62,897 bases of DNA from an uncultured Selenomonadales bacterium (GCA_947165145.1 CAMUZG010000012.1:1-62897), one strand, 5' to 3'; positions 42,101-50,459 are shown, counted from the first letter of the stretch. Notes: generated from the letters alone by a model not told the origin. A program made the numbers and translations.

Positions 42101-42278
42101 TTCTGATGTAATCGTATCTTGCGCCGCCGTTGATTGTAACATTCGAGCCGCCGTCGTGCCATTTAGTAGATGATCCTCCTTCGTAATATTCCCACACCTG
42201 ACCGCCATTTTCGATTGTGTTTTTGTCGCTCGTTCCGTTGATGACTGTATTGGATTTCTCGTTGTAAATCTTAGCCAT
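39156..42278 (-). CDS. Large RTX-type calcium-binding repeat protein
   Basis: 1040 residues made almost wholly of glycine/aspartate nonapeptide-like repeats. The N-terminal two-thirds alternate (V/A)(T/S)I-(D/N/S)GG-xGND-x(I/Y) units that predict a calcium-loaded parallel beta-roll. Two modules end with a near-identical KSGSDVIVTVGDGKITL block. The C-terminal third has two copies of a TVTNSTKSPV block, each followed by canonical GGxGxDxL RTX repeats. There is no N-terminal signal, consistent with type I secretion by a C-terminal signal; no secretion genes are in the window. The start is ATG 42278 with GGGAG eight bases upstream. The longer frame runs through the promoter. Likely a surface or secreted adhesin-like protein. 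Confidence 0.88.
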   Translation of the reverse strand: MAKIYNEKSNTVINGTSDKNTIENGGQVWEYYEGGSSTKWHDGGSNVTINGGARYDYIRNWKGNNVSIFGGAGADNLYNYLGYRVTINGGTENDYIVNQGDNTSISGGSNVTINGGEGNDRIVNYYGSNVSISGGMGDDEIINDGESVTIDGNEDDDRIVNEGDNATISGGDGDDYINNGGENVTINSGAGNDEINNTGNSVTIDGGAGNDYIYNLGIKRWNNETEKWETIQPDNATIDGGNGNDYIYNSGNSVTIDAGTGNDSIESSGDYVTITGGAGNDTFYNDCYRQSDGSIYYDDDSVGSNVVFKYSSGDGNDIVYGFKSNSTLSITSGSYSTKKSGSDVIVTVGDGKITLGGAASLSNVNIKGTLSGGDSSNSTLIYNEKSNTLLSGTSGNDSIYNGGWWDGSSHDGGSNVTIKSGAGNDSIRSNGTNVSINGGAGNDHLNNSGDSVTISGDEGNDHISNTGDSVTIDGGTGDDSINNEGYENMTYNVSIYGGKGNDYIYNDADGVTIDGGTGNDAIKNWDNSVSINGGIGNDSINNYGSQVTINSGAGNDTIYNNYNGFYSEEVSNVVFKYTSGDGNDIVYGFRADSTLSIGGGSYSTKKSGSDVIVTVGDGKITLVGAASLSSVNIKGTLSGGGSDNSTLKTVTNSTKSPVSIGSAIKNVDASTRTTAVKITGNALNNSIKGGSNKDTLSGGDGADTLSGGNGNDLLYGQSGNDKLYGQNGNDSLYGGIGNDSLSGGAGDDYLKGGDGNDIFIYSAGNDVIADFTAGQDKIKLSNASIKSATVNGSDVVFTLDTGKLTVTGGKNQNITIIDANGNESTRKYGTGNSTLKTVTNSTKSPVTVGSAVKTIDASKRTTAVKIAGNSLNNSIKGGNGNDSLSGLAGDDKITAGNGKDTLTGGDGNDLLYGQAGDDKIYGQSGNDSLYGGSGKDSLWGGIGNDLLKGGLGNDYLKGGDGSDTFIYGDGDGKDTITGFDNGDLLQITGTFSTSYNSSKKEIYFKVGSTAKAITLTDFTATTFHVNDDTYQLSGNKFVKK

Positions 42279-42320
42279 AAAACCATCTCCCTGCGAAAAA
42301 ATTTGAGTGTTGCTTTGTGC

Positions 42321-42350
42321 ATTATAATATTTGTTTTTTTTTTTTGTCAA
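42321..42350 (-). promoter_or_regulatory. RTX gene promoter with A12 tract in the spacer
   Basis: Minus strand TTGACA (42345-42350), 18-base spacer, TATAAT (42321-42326). The first part of the spacer is a run of 12 A residues (42334-42345, including the last base of the -35). Slippage in the run would change the -35/-10 spacing. Confidence 0.85.
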
Positions 42351-42368
42351 TTACAAATCGCGCGTTCC

Positions 42369-42399
42369 GAAAAAAAATCCGCCGAGCTTTTCGACGGAT
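42369..42399 (-). terminator. Terminator of the pyrH-rseP operon
   Basis: Minus strand ATCCGTCGA-aaagc-TCGGCGGAT stem (one wobble pair) followed by T8, just past the rseP stop. Confidence 0.8.
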
Positions 42400-42416
42400 A
42401 AAATTTTTCGTATCGA

Positions 42417-43457
42417 TTATTTCATGAAGACGCGGACAATGTCGTTCTTTGTGGCGAAGAGCATTAACATCAGCAGGAGAGCGATACCGACCCGTTGCGT
42501 GTAAGCGATTGCCTTTGCGCCGAGCGGTTTGCCGCGAATTGCCTCGATTGACAGATTTACGAAGTGTCCGCCGTCAAGCACAGGCACGGGCAACAAATTC
42601 ACAATGCCGAGATTTATTGATAACAGCGCGGCGAAATTCAGCAGGGGAATAAATCCGCGTTCGGCGACTTGCCCCGACATCTGAATTATTCCGATTGGTC
42701 CCGCGAGATTTTCTGTCTGACTCGGCTCTTTGAACAGGTTCGCGATTGCGTCAATCATTGCGACGGTGATTTCCTTCGTGTGAGTGACCGACATCGTAAA
42801 CGATTCGGACAAAGTTTTCGATTCGTAGACGATTGAGCTTTGCACGCCGACCAATGCACGTTTCTTCTGCGCGTCGTATTTCGGTGTGAGCGTGACGCTG
42901 TTGACTTGTTCGCCGCGTTTGTATTCGAGTTGAATGTCCTGACCCGCCTCAACGGTTTTAAGCTTGTCGGTGAAGTCTTTCCACGTGGCAACAGCTTGAC
43001 CGTTGACGCCGAGGATTATGTCGCCCGATTTGAGCCCGACTTTTTCCGCAGACATGCCAGGGATTACGTCGCCGATAATCGGGTCTGGTGACGGTTTTGC
43101 CACGCCGAGCGTTGCGAAAATCACGAAGAACAGCATTATCGGCAACAGGAAATTCATCGCCGCGCCCGCCAAAATCACAATCATTCGCGAGAGAATCGGT
43201 TTTTCGCAAAAGCCGCGTTCGCCCGCCGTGTTGTTATCGGGATCCATGCCGGCAATATCGTTGAAGCCGCCGAGCGGTATCGCACGCAGTGAGTAGACCG
43301 TTTCGCCGTAACGTTTACTGATGAGTTTAGGACCGAAGCCGATTGCAAATTCGTCGACGCGCATACCCGTCATTTTTGCGGTGATGAAGTGCCCAAACTC
43401 GTGGACGAGTACCAACAATCCGAAGACGAATACCGCCGCCGCTATCGTTAAAATCAA
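42417..43457 (-). CDS. rseP: RIP metalloprotease RseP (site-2 protease)
   Basis: Intramembrane zinc protease for regulated proteolysis of anti-sigma factors or signal peptides. 346 residues from a TTG with AAGGAG eight bases upstream. HEFGH in helix 1 is the zinc motif and LPVPVLDGGH near the C-terminus holds the third ligand. A single PDZ domain covers about residues 110-190 (GLKSGDIILGVNGQ). It starts two bases after the dxr stop and ends the operon. The frame reaches 43529 only inside dxr. Confidence 0.94.
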   Translation of the reverse strand: MILTIAAAVFVFGLLVLVHEFGHFITAKMTGMRVDEFAIGFGPKLISKRYGETVYSLRAIPLGGFNDIAGMDPDNNTAGERGFCEKPILSRMIVILAGAAMNFLLPIMLFFVIFATLGVAKPSPDPIIGDVIPGMSAEKVGLKSGDIILGVNGQAVATWKDFTDKLKTVEAGQDIQLEYKRGEQVNSVTLTPKYDAQKKRALVGVQSSIVYESKTLSESFTMSVTHTKEITVAMIDAIANLFKEPSQTENLAGPIGIIQMSGQVAERGFIPLLNFAALLSINLGIVNLLPVPVLDGGHFVNLSIEAIRGKPLGAKAIAYTQRVGIALLLMLMLFATKNDIVRVFMK

Positions 43458-43458
43458 A

Positions 43459-44613
43459 TCAAAGTCTCCTTCCGATAAATTCAGCCGACAATCGCCGAGC
43501 CTCTGCGTCCACCGCCAACAAATCTTCAAGCGTCGGATTTTGGACGAACGGGCAACTTGTCATTGCTTTATCAATTACGTTGTAAATATTCAAGAATTTT
43601 ATTCGCCCGCGCAGAAATTCATTTACCGCGACTTCATTTGCCGCGTTGAATGTGCAAGGTAACGTTCCGCCCGCTCTGCCCGCCTCGAATGCAAATTTCA
43701 ATCCGAGAAAAGTTTCAATGTCGGGCTGTTCAAATGTCAGCGCGTTCATCTGCCAAAAGTTCAATCGTTTGACGGGCGAAGGCAGTCGTCGCGGATAAGT
43801 CAGCGCGTATTGAATCGGCAATCGCATATCGGGCGCGGCGAGTTGCGCGATTATTGAACCGTCATTGAATTCGACCATCGAATGAACGACGCTTTGCGGG
43901 TGCACGACTACTTGAATTTGGTCGTAGTCGACGCCGTAAAGAAATTTCGCCTCAATGACTTCAAGCCCTTTGTTGACAAGTGACGCGCTGTCGACTGTGA
44001 TTTTTCTGCCCATATTCCACGTCGGGTGAGCAAGAACTTCATTAATCGTGACGTTCAAAAGTTCGTCGCGATGTTTGCCTCTGAAAGGTCCGCCCGAAGC
44101 TGTCAGCAAAAGTTTTTCAATCGTGCGAGAGTCTTCGCCTTGCAGACATTGGAAGAACGCGCCGTGCTCACTGTCGACAGGCAAAATTTTCACGCCGCGA
44201 GCCCGCGCAGATTTCGTGACGAGTTCGCCCGCAACAACGAGAGTTTCTTTGTTGGCGAGCGCGATATTTTTGCCGCAATCGATTGCCTTGAGCGTCGGCT
44301 CCAAACCAGCAAAGCCGCTCATCGACGTTAAAACAATTTCGACGCCGTCAAAGCCCGCCGCGTCAATGAAAGCTTGACGACCGCCCGCAATTTCGACGCC
44401 GTGAAATTTTTTTTCGCGCAGAATTCTATAAGCCGACTCGTCAGACAAAACTGCCAATTTCGGGTGAAACTCTTCGACTTGCCGCGCAAAAAATTCGACG
44501 TTAGAATTCGCCGCCAAAACTTCAACGGAAAATTCTTCGGGCAGATTGCGGACAACGTCGAGAGCCTGCGTGCCGATTGAGCCTGTCGAGCCGAGGATTG
44601 CAATTTTTTTCAT
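43459..44613 (-). CDS. dxr: 1-deoxy-D-xylulose 5-phosphate reductoisomerase
   Basis: Second step of the MEP isoprenoid pathway (fosmidomycin target). 384 residues. NADPH-binding ILGSTGSIGTQALDV, LANKETLVVAG, the VDSEHGAFFQ metal region with the Asp/Glu ligands, and the SGGPFR loop (here ASGGPFRG) are intact. The start has a GGAGAT site. The usual neighbour cdsA is displaced by an inserted family 8 glycosyltransferase gene. Confidence 0.97.
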   Translation of the reverse strand: MKKIAILGSTGSIGTQALDVVRNLPEEFSVEVLAANSNVEFFARQVEEFHPKLAVLSDESAYRILREKKFHGVEIAGGRQAFIDAAGFDGVEIVLTSMSGFAGLEPTLKAIDCGKNIALANKETLVVAGELVTKSARARGVKILPVDSEHGAFFQCLQGEDSRTIEKLLLTASGGPFRGKHRDELLNVTINEVLAHPTWNMGRKITVDSASLVNKGLEVIEAKFLYGVDYDQIQVVVHPQSVVHSMVEFNDGSIIAQLAAPDMRLPIQYALTYPRRLPSPVKRLNFWQMNALTFEQPDIETFLGLKFAFEAGRAGGTLPCTFNAANEVAVNEFLRGRIKFLNIYNVIDKAMTSCPFVQNPTLEDLLAVDAEARRLSAEFIGRRL

Positions 44614-44634
44614 AAGTATCTCCGATAAAAATTT

Positions 44635-45849
44635 TCACATTGCCTTAATAAGCGGGTGCGAATTGAACGACACGCCTTGCGCCTCCGACAAAAAGTCCAT
44701 GCCGTTGACAAAATCTCTGCCCGCCACAAAGCCCAACTGATTCAGAATTTGGAACGGGAAACCTTGCAAAATGATAAAGAAAAGTTTTCTGCCGCGCGAG
44801 GCGTTCATGCTGTCGATTAATTTTTTCAGCGACGTTTGATTTTCGGCAAGGATAATTTCTTCGTCAGCACGAACGGAAAAAATTTTCTTGATTGCGTCGA
44901 CACTTTGCGGCGCGGTGAAGAACGCGCGAGTTTTACCGCTCATCATTGCCGAGACGTTTGCCATTGACTGCTTAAGTTCGACGTGCATTTGCCTGAAACC
45001 GTTGTAAATTCTGCCGATTGTATCAACGTCAAACCACGGCGTCCGAATAAAATATTTCATCCACAGCCGATTGAAAGGGTCGCTCATGTCCATTGTCAAT
45101 CCTGCGCCCGCAAAGTGATAAATTTTTTTCTCCAAGGTAAGTTCATTTGCTTTACGCGCATAAATCGTAAAGCGATTGAATATATTGGAAAGTTTAACTG
45201 CTCGTGTTGAAAAACAAAAATTTAAAATATCTTGATCCATAAATTTTTGGTAGCGTGAATTTTGAGAAGTAAACTTTATCGCGTTGATAATGGCATCTTT
45301 TTCACTGCGCAACGCTTCCAAATTCATCAGCAAAACTCCCGCGTTAAAATAATTTTCCGGACTGATTAAACCGTCAGAAACAAGCGGAAAAGCTTTTTGA
45401 ACATCATTTCTGTTAAAAATTTCGGGAACGACACCGAGAATTTTATCGCCGAGTTCAATTTGCCAAAATTCCTTCACGTCAAGATTAACGACGAGATCCG
45501 AATCGAGATAAATAACTTTGTCAATGTTCGGCTTCAAAAGCTGTGGAATAAAAAATCTATAGAAAGTTGCAATACTGGAATAGGCGGATTTTGCGGCGGG
45601 AATCAGTTCAATGATTTTTTTGATTTTGTCCGCGCAGAGCATTTCGACATTATAGAACTTCACGGTTTGACCGTAGCGTCCCGCGAGGTAAATGAATTTG
45701 TCGCGGTTGTCGGCAGTGAGCGTGTTGTCGTGCAGAATGTGAGCCGTAACATCGGACGTTGTGTTCTCGAAGATTGACAGAATCGTCGTGCCCGTGAATT
45801 TAGAATAACGCCCCGTCTTGTCGTGCAGTCCGAAGCAGACGTGAATCAT
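44635..45849 (-). CDS. Family 8 glycosyltransferase with C-terminal extension
   Basis: 404 residues. The GT8 fold spans about residues 1-270, with YRFFIPQLL, the metal-binding YLDSDLVV (DxD) at about 115, FNAGVLLMN and the KIYHFAGAG motif. These resemble LPS galactosyl/glucosyltransferases. After residue 290 comes an extension of about 110 residues without a motif I know. The ATG at 45849 has AAGGGG upstream. It lies between cdsA and dxr, where no glycosyltransferase is usual; it is likely for surface glycan synthesis. Confidence 0.88.
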   Translation of the reverse strand: MIHVCFGLHDKTGRYSKFTGTTILSIFENTTSDVTAHILHDNTLTADNRDKFIYLAGRYGQTVKFYNVEMLCADKIKKIIELIPAAKSAYSSIATFYRFFIPQLLKPNIDKVIYLDSDLVVNLDVKEFWQIELGDKILGVVPEIFNRNDVQKAFPLVSDGLISPENYFNAGVLLMNLEALRSEKDAIINAIKFTSQNSRYQKFMDQDILNFCFSTRAVKLSNIFNRFTIYARKANELTLEKKIYHFAGAGLTMDMSDPFNRLWMKYFIRTPWFDVDTIGRIYNGFRQMHVELKQSMANVSAMMSGKTRAFFTAPQSVDAIKKIFSVRADEEIILAENQTSLKKLIDSMNASRGRKLFFIILQGFPFQILNQLGFVAGRDFVNGMDFLSEAQGVSFNSHPLIKAM

Positions 45850-45861
45850 CAAAACACCCCT

Positions 45862-46791
45862 TTACGCAATCCCCGCCAAAATCACGAAGTAATAGAAGGT
45901 TGGCGCGGTGAAAAATATGCTGTCGAAACGGTCGAGAACTCCGCCGTGACCAGGCAAGAAAATTCCAGAATCTTTGATGTTGGCGAAACGTTTCAGCACC
46001 GACTCAACCAAATCGCCGAACGTCGCCGCAATCGACAGGATAAAGCCTGCGACCGCCATTTTGACGAGCGGCAGACCGAAAATAACCGTGCCGACAATTA
46101 TCGCCGTGGCAATCGTGCCGATAATCGAGCCGAGAAAACCTTCGACGGTTTTGCTTGGGCTTATCGACGATGCAAGTTTATGCGAACCGAACGCCGAGCC
46201 GACGAAGTAAGCAAAAGTGTCACTCGCCCACGTGCAGGCGAACAGCACCCATACCAGAGCACAACCCGCGTCGACATTCAAATTCAAGCTGAGGTCGATT
46301 GTCGGCAGGAAGTCCAAAAATTTGCCTAGGTCGAGCTTGTCAAGAATCGTGGCATTGTTCGTGGCAATTTCTTTTACCGTCGTGACCTTCTCGCCGGGTT
46401 GAGGTTCGTCCGCCAAAAAGCGCAGGAAAATTAGATGTGCGAACGGTAAGCCGATGTACATTATCCCCGCAACCGAGACGCAAGCATCCGTTGGGCGAGT
46501 ACTGCCGCGCAGGATAACCGTCAGCAGGAAAATCATCATCATGCTGATTGTCAAGACCGCCAAAAGTTCTTCGACGTTGCCGAGCCACGCGCAACATAAA
46601 AGCACGATTAAGGTCAGTGCGCCGAAAATGTACGTCGTGATGACGCCAGCCCGTCTGAACACGCCGGAATATTCGTGCCAGGCAAGCAACGATAAAAATA
46701 TCGCGAACCCCGCGAAAGGCGCACCGCCGTGTTGAATCACGAACGCCGCGATTGCAATTCCGATAATCCCCGTGATAATTCTTAAAGCCAA
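45862..46791 (-). CDS. cdsA: Phosphatidate cytidylyltransferase
   Basis: Makes CDP-diacylglycerol for phospholipid synthesis. About 309 residues, eight or so membrane helices. The C-terminal signature SPSKTVEGFLG, GDLVESVLKR and KDSGIFLPGHGGVLDRFDS is complete. The middle has a soluble insertion of about 50 residues (EPQPGEKVTTVKEI onward), which makes it longer than many homologs. I prefer the TTG at 46791 (nine bases from GAGGA) over the GTG at 46800, which touches that site. Confidence 0.94.
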   Translation of the reverse strand: MALRIITGIIGIAIAAFVIQHGGAPFAGFAIFLSLLAWHEYSGVFRRAGVITTYIFGALTLIVLLCCAWLGNVEELLAVLTISMMMIFLLTVILRGSTRPTDACVSVAGIMYIGLPFAHLIFLRFLADEPQPGEKVTTVKEIATNNATILDKLDLGKFLDFLPTIDLSLNLNVDAGCALVWVLFACTWASDTFAYFVGSAFGSHKLASSISPSKTVEGFLGSIIGTIATAIIVGTVIFGLPLVKMAVAGFILSIAATFGDLVESVLKRFANIKDSGIFLPGHGGVLDRFDSIFFTAPTFYYFVILAGIA

Positions 46792-46804
46792 AGGCGACAC
46801 TTCC

Positions 46805-47917
46805 TCACTTAGTTTTTAATTGCGCTTCGAGTTCGGCGACTCGTTGTTGACTGTTTTTTAATTGCGTTTCAAGCTGAGCAATTCGAGCTTGAGCTTGCAT
46901 GAGGTATAAACGACAAATATTAAGCTCACTAAAAATAAATGTTGTAAGAGCTGTGTTATCTTCGTTTCCAAATTCTTTTCGTAAAATTTTGTCAAGAGCA
47001 AAAGCTGGCGTTCCGGCGTAAATTCCCGATACATACCGTAACATATCTTTGACAAAAACATCAAATAACATGTATTTCAATTCGGTATGTTGCGCGAAAA
47101 AATCTTGTCCGTTTAAAAATTCGTCAAGATATTTGACGCCGCATTTGATCATTGTTATCCAGCAATGCAAATGTTTTTCTAGGTCAATATTCGGACGAAT
47201 AAGATTGCGATGAATAAGCGAATCCTCGCGTGCTCTGTAATAATTTATCACACTGGGAACAAGGACATATCTTTTTGCAGAGCAAATTTCACAAATTGTA
47301 AAAATTACGTCATCAGATATGATGCCAACAAATTTAATCTGGTTTTCAAAAATGAAATCGCGACGAATAAGTTGTGCCCATATGTTCCAGATGAAGTGCC
47401 TTTGATGAATTTTCATGACTCTCTCGGCAAGATTATCCGTTATCAAAGTCGGTTTATCCACAAAGCTACCTTGTTTGTAACTGGAAGGTCCAAGTTTTTT
47501 TCTGAAATCAGCGTTGTACCAGAATTTTTCAAGAACACCGTAGTATTTCTCGCATTGAACGACATCAGCATTAAATTGTTTTGCCGTAGTATGCATTTCT
47601 TCAAGAGCCGTCGACGTTAAGGTATCATCGTTGTCAATGAAAAAAATATACTCTCCTCTTGATAACGTAATACCGATATTTCGAGGCATGGTGCCACTGC
47701 CCGAATTTTTTTTAGTCTTTGTTGATTTGAGTCGTCCGCCGAATTTTTCCTTATAACTTTCGACAACCGAGTAGCTTGAATCGGTGGAACAGTCGTCTAC
47801 AACGATAACTTCAAAATCTTGGAACGTCTGCGCCAAAATGCTGTCGAGACATTCGCCGATATATTTTTCCGCGTTGTACATCGGAATAATTACAGAAATT
47901 ACGGGGGCATTTGTCAT
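46805..47917 (-). CDS. Family 2 glycosyltransferase with C-terminal coiled coil
   Basis: 370 residues. GT-A domain at the N-terminus: ISVIIPMYNAEKYI, VVDDCSTDSS, and DxD in FIDNDDTLT near residue 96. A family-specific middle region is followed by a C-terminal heptad coiled coil of about 35 residues (RIAQLETQLKNSQQRVAEL). AAGGAG lies eight bases before the ATG. It sits between uppS and cdsA, an uncommon place. Its base composition is more AT-rich than its neighbours in the middle (around 46.9-47.6 kb), which suggests acquisition. Confidence 0.88.
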   Translation of the reverse strand: MTNAPVISVIIPMYNAEKYIGECLDSILAQTFQDFEVIVVDDCSTDSSYSVVESYKEKFGGRLKSTKTKKNSGSGTMPRNIGITLSRGEYIFFIDNDDTLTSTALEEMHTTAKQFNADVVQCEKYYGVLEKFWYNADFRKKLGPSSYKQGSFVDKPTLITDNLAERVMKIHQRHFIWNIWAQLIRRDFIFENQIKFVGIISDDVIFTICEICSAKRYVLVPSVINYYRAREDSLIHRNLIRPNIDLEKHLHCWITMIKCGVKYLDEFLNGQDFFAQHTELKYMLFDVFVKDMLRYVSGIYAGTPAFALDKILRKEFGNEDNTALTTFIFSELNICRLYLMQAQARIAQLETQLKNSQQRVAELEAQLKTK

Positions 47918-47929
47918 GAAAATTTCTCC

Positions 47930-48676
47930 TTAAGTGTTGAGCGCACCGAAACGACGAGTCCGTTTGCCGAAGTCGACGAGAGCCGAGACAAATTCTTCGG
48001 GCGTGAATGACGGCCAAGGCGTGTCGGTGAACCAGAACTCGGCGTAAGCGACCTGCCACAATAAAAAATTGCTGACGCGCAAATCGCCGCTCGTTCGTAT
48101 CAGCAAATCGACGGGCGGTTGACCTGCGGTGTCCAGCTCATTTTCAAAAAGTTGCGTGGAAATATTTTCGGGCGACAATTCTCCGTTTGCGACACGTTGC
48201 GCCAATTTCTGCGCGGCACGAACGATTTCGTCTTGACCGCCGTAATCAGCCGCGACGTTAAATATGACGCCGGTGTTGTTCTTCATGAGTTCGATTGAAT
48301 CATGAATCAAATTTTGCAAGGCGGGAGAAAAATCTTCCGTGCGCCCCAAAAATTTTATGCGGACGTTGTTCTCGTGCATTTCGAGTTTTTCGCGCTCAAG
48401 ATATTCCGAAAACAAATTCATTAAAAAGTCGACCTCGGAATGAGGCCGCTTCCAATTTTCCGTTGAGAAGGCGTAAACAGTCAACACTTCGAGCTTGAGG
48501 TTGACTGCGGTCTTCAAAATATTTTTGAGGGTTTTGACGCCGGCGAGATGCCCCGCGTTCCGTAGCAGACCGAGACCATTTGCCCAGCGTCCGTTGCCGT
48601 CCATTATGATAGCCACGTGCCGCGGCATTTTATTTTTGTCGACTCGCGCAAGCAAGTCGCCGTCGCTCTCCCACAT
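47930..48676 (-). CDS. uppS: Undecaprenyl diphosphate synthase (isoprenyl transferase)
   Basis: Makes the C55 lipid carrier for cell-wall and surface glycans. 248 residues, cis-prenyltransferase fold. HVAIIMDGNGRWA is the substrate P-loop with the catalytic Asp, and TVYAFSTENWKRP and LLIRTSGDLRVSNFLLWQ are complete. GAGGTG precedes the ATG. It belongs to the pyrH-frr-uppS-(GT2)-cdsA-(GT8)-dxr-rseP operon. Confidence 0.97.
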   Translation of the reverse strand: MWESDGDLLARVDKNKMPRHVAIIMDGNGRWANGLGLLRNAGHLAGVKTLKNILKTAVNLKLEVLTVYAFSTENWKRPHSEVDFLMNLFSEYLEREKLEMHENNVRIKFLGRTEDFSPALQNLIHDSIELMKNNTGVIFNVAADYGGQDEIVRAAQKLAQRVANGELSPENISTQLFENELDTAGQPPVDLLIRTSGDLRVSNFLLWQVAYAEFWFTDTPWPSFTPEEFVSALVDFGKRTRRFGALNT

Positions 48677-48689
48677 AGTTCACCTCAAT

Positions 48690-48738
48690 TAGAAGTTTGA
48701 AACTCAATTCCTAATTCCTAATTCCACATTCCTAATTG
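48690..48738 (-). repeat. Heptamer intergenic repeat, site 5
   Basis: AATTCCTAATTCCTAATTCCACATTCCTAATT fills the gap between frr and uppS within the operon. Confidence 0.75.
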
Positions 48739-48740
48739 AA

Positions 48741-49298
48741 TCAAACTTCCATGACTTCTTTTTCTTTGGTGGAACGTGCGCCGTCGACGAGCTTGATATA
48801 TTTGTCGAGAAGTTTTTGCATTTCTTCCTGCGCGTCTTTGCGGTCGTCCTCGGTAATTTCTTTGCCCTTTTCAAGTTTCTTGATTGCTTCGTTGGCGTCG
48901 CGGCGGATATTGCGCATGGCGACTTTAGCATCTTCAGCTTTCTTGCTGACGATTTTAACGAGTTCTTTACGACGTTCCTGCGTAGGTTGCGGAATTGCAA
49001 GACGAATCATCGTGCCGTCATTGTTGGGCGTGAGACCGAGATCGGATTTTTGAATGGCGCGTTCGATTTCGCGGAGTGAACTTCTGTCGTAAGGCTTAAT
49101 CATAATCATACGCGGTTCGGGCACTGTGACGTTTGCGATTTGATTGACGGGCGTCGGTGTGCCGTAATAATCGACCGTGACTTTGTCGAGAAGACTGGGT
49201 GCGGCGCGTCCTGCGCGGAGTGTGCCGTATTCTTTTTTGAGCGCGTCGAGAGTTTTGCTGAGGCGATCTTCCGCCGATTTGATAACGTCTTTGGTCAT
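48741..49298 (-). CDS. frr: Ribosome recycling factor
   Basis: Splits post-termination ribosomes together with EF-G. 185 residues, usual length. LRAGRAAPSLLDKVTVDYYGTPTPVNQ, RNIRRDANE and a C-terminal KYIKLVD helix match the family. A GGGGGAT site precedes the ATG. It is followed by uppS and preceded by pyrH, with heptamer repeats in both gaps. Confidence 0.97.
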   Translation of the reverse strand: MTKDVIKSAEDRLSKTLDALKKEYGTLRAGRAAPSLLDKVTVDYYGTPTPVNQIANVTVPEPRMIMIKPYDRSSLREIERAIQKSDLGLTPNNDGTMIRLAIPQPTQERRKELVKIVSKKAEDAKVAMRNIRRDANEAIKKLEKGKEITEDDRKDAQEEMQKLLDKYIKLVDGARSTKEKEVMEV

Positions 49299-49318
49299 TT
49301 GAAATCCCCCGTTCTAAC

Positions 49319-49388
49319 AATTTGGAATTGGGAATTAGAAATTAGGAATTATAATTCCACATTCCTAATTCCTAATTCCACATTGAAT
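49319..49388 (-). repeat. Heptamer intergenic repeat, site 6
   Basis: A 70-base gap between pyrH and frr made of GGAATTAGAAATTAGGAATT units followed by their inverted AATTCCTAATTCC form, able to fold on itself. Confidence 0.75.
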
Positions 49389-50096
49389 TCAGCTGACTGT
49401 TGTGCCGATTGTTTCGCCGATGGCGGCGCGATAAATATTTTCGTGATCGTCAATGTTGAAGACAACAAGCGGAATATGATTGTCCATGCAAAGGCTTGTT
49501 GCCGTGGAGTCCATGACGTGCAGTCCTAAGTTCAAAATATCGATGTAGCTTATTGAGTCGAACTTTTTGGCGTCGGGAAAACGATTCGGGTCGCAGTCGT
49601 AAACGCCGTCGGCTCCACGTTTCGCCATTAAAATAACGTCCGCTTCGACTTCCGCAGCACGCAAAGCAGCCGTCGTGTCGGTTGAAAAGTAAGGATTGCC
49701 AGTACCTGCGCCGAAGATGACGACGCGACCTTTTTCCAAGTGACGAACTGCGCGGCGTCTGATGTAAGGCTCGGCAACTTCGCGCATTTCGATAGCGGTT
49801 TGAACACGCGTGAAAACCTTGAGCTGTTCGAGAGCGTCCTGCAAAGCAAGCGCGTTCATGACGGTGGCGAGCATGCCCATGTAGTCCGCCGACGCGCGAT
49901 CCATGCCTTTAGCTGAACCGCTGAGTCCGCGCCAGATATTTCCGCCGCCGACGACGATTGCAACCTCAAGCCCTGCCTCGTGAATCCTTTTAATTTGTCG
50001 AGCAATACTTTCGACCACGGGCGGATATATGCCGAAACTTTTTTCGCCAGCAAGAGCTTCGCCGCTCAACTTCAAAACTACACGTTTATATTTCAT
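49389..50096 (-). CDS. pyrH: UMP kinase
   Basis: Hexameric bacterial UMP kinase of the amino-acid kinase fold. 235 residues. KLSGEALAG near the N-terminus, [26 protein letters not shown] and [11 protein letters not shown] are present. GGAGG lies 11 bases before the ATG, slightly far. It is the first gene of the envelope operon here; rpsB and tsf, its common upstream neighbours, are absent and repeat copy B stands upstream instead. Confidence 0.97.
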   Translation of the reverse strand: MKYKRVVLKLSGEALAGEKSFGIYPPVVESIARQIKRIHEAGLEVAIVVGGGNIWRGLSGSAKGMDRASADYMGMLATVMNALALQDALEQLKVFTRVQTAIEMREVAEPYIRRRAVRHLEKGRVVIFGAGTGNPYFSTDTTAALRAAEVEADVILMAKRGADGVYDCDPNRFPDAKKFDSISYIDILNLGLHVMDSTATSLCMDNHIPLVVFNIDDHENIYRAAIGETIGTTVS

Positions 50097-50192
50097 TGAA
50101 CTGATCGCCTCCGTTCGCCGCCAATTTTACAAGTTGAATCAGTTCCTGTCAATAATTCGGGCTCGCAGTTGCCAGCAACGTGACGCATATCA

Positions 50193-50356
50193 GAGGCCGT
50201 CATGGATGACGGCCGCCGGCAACACGTCCACGGAAAGGACGTTTTGCCGGAACTAAGAGCTACGGGTTGTTTCAACGTTGGAATCGTTTGGACTGAACGC
50301 CCCTGCGAGGCGCACTTTCTTTTGCTACTTTTCTTTGTGCGCGCAAAGAAAAGTAG
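50193..50356 (-). repeat. Three-hairpin dispersed element, copy B
   Basis: Reverse orientation. Close to copy A: hairpin 1 at 50325-50356, hairpin 2 at 50216-50250 (same sequence as A with a loop change), and hairpin 3 with a GAGGCC/GGCCTC stem at 50193-50216. The middle between core and hairpin 2 differs. It lies between divergent pyrH and the G-domain gene. Confidence 0.85.
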
Positions 50357-50459
50357 AAGAATAGATTTAAAATCGAAATTCAAAGTTTCGGACGCTTGCG
50401 ACCGCAAACTTAAAAAAATATTAACAGCGCGTCAACTTGTCGACTTACCTTTTAAAGTT

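Noticed and set aside
39156-42278. Repeated DNA in the RTX gene as a possible mobile or CRISPR repeat
   Set aside because: The periodicity is that of the protein's glycine/aspartate repeats and stays in frame throughout.
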